The translations under genes and the position numbers were made by a program. This document shows, piece after piece, positions 34,858-34,878 of a DNA stretch of 34,878 nt. The stretch is taken from positions 1 through 34,878 of the forward strand of contig NZ_NVPT01000033.1 of NCBI RefSeq assembly GCF_002802985.1, in the 5' to 3' direction. The first letter of the stretch is position 1; each line of letters opens with the position of its first letter. The stretch is from Geodermatophilus chilensis. GTDB taxonomy: Bacteria > Actinomycetota > Actinomycetes > Mycobacteriales > Geodermatophilaceae. The notes beneath the pieces were generated by a model that worked only from the letters and a program-made list of their open reading frames with translations, had not been told where the DNA came from and made no database searches.

Positions 34858-34878
34858 CTGTCCCCTATACACATCTGC
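34858..34878. other. Residual Nextera transposon-end sequence at the contig end
   Basis: Bases 34858-34876 match the Nextera mosaic-end CTGTCTCTTATACACATCT at 17 of 19 positions (mismatches at 34863 and 34865, both T to C). On the minus strand this reads as MCIGDR, close to the MCIRDR artefact peptide seen when this adapter is translated. These bases should be trimmed. Confidence 0.85.

Overview
The window is very GC-rich (clearly above 70% by eye). GTG starts are frequent, four-base GTGA/ATGA gene overlaps are common, and gene order is typical of Actinomycetota: hpt-ftsH-folE-folP-folB-folK-DUF3180, dacB next to ppa, tmk-holB next to a tRNA-Thr, and a DECH-box helicase of the 'helicase/secretion neighborhood' near a TadE-like gene. 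Overall style suggests a high-GC soil or stone actinobacterium such as Geodermatophilaceae; that placement is an inference. The right end is a true contig end: the last 21 bases carry a near-perfect Nextera transposon end.

Layout. (1) 0.1-4.1 kb: a complete glycine betaine/choline-type ABC importer. The lipoprotein binding protein and two permeases are on the minus strand and the ATPase diverges on the plus strand. The binding protein appears circularly permuted. (2) 4.15-13.5 kb, minus strand: dacB, a DUF2342 zinc protease, tilS and hpt, then ftsH and the folate genes folE, folP, folB, folK and a DUF3180 membrane protein, with stop/start overlaps. (3) 13.5-15.2 kb: ppa with a very strong terminator, a decayed acetoin-reductase-like SDR pseudogene, and tRNA-Thr(CGT). 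(4) 15.2-22.5 kb: holB and tmk, a trans-aconitate methyltransferase homologue, a secreted zinc peptidase, a second SAM methyltransferase and topA. (5) 22.7-27 kb: a DUF1023 alpha/beta hydrolase paired with a small WXG100-like protein, then a K+-independent proton-pumping pyrophosphatase. (6) 27.2-29.7 kb: a DECH-box/DUF1998 helicase. (7) 29.7-34.5 kb: a compact accessory catabolic cassette, placed between the helicase and the TadE-like gene. (8) 34.5 kb to the end: a TadE-like gene cut by the contig end.

The most interesting region is the cassette at 29.7-34.5 kb. It holds an intact SDR translationally coupled to a degenerate SDR paralogue, a metal-dependent cyclase/hydrolase, an XRE-cupin regulator, an NCS1 nucleobase/hydantoin-type permease and a SnoaL-like protein. 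Three GCAAC/GTTGC half-sites lie in the regulator-permease intergenic region and overlap a candidate -35 box. This looks like a self-contained, locally regulated uptake and breakdown module for an unidentified small, probably N-heterocyclic, substrate. The rest of the window is mainly conserved housekeeping sequence.
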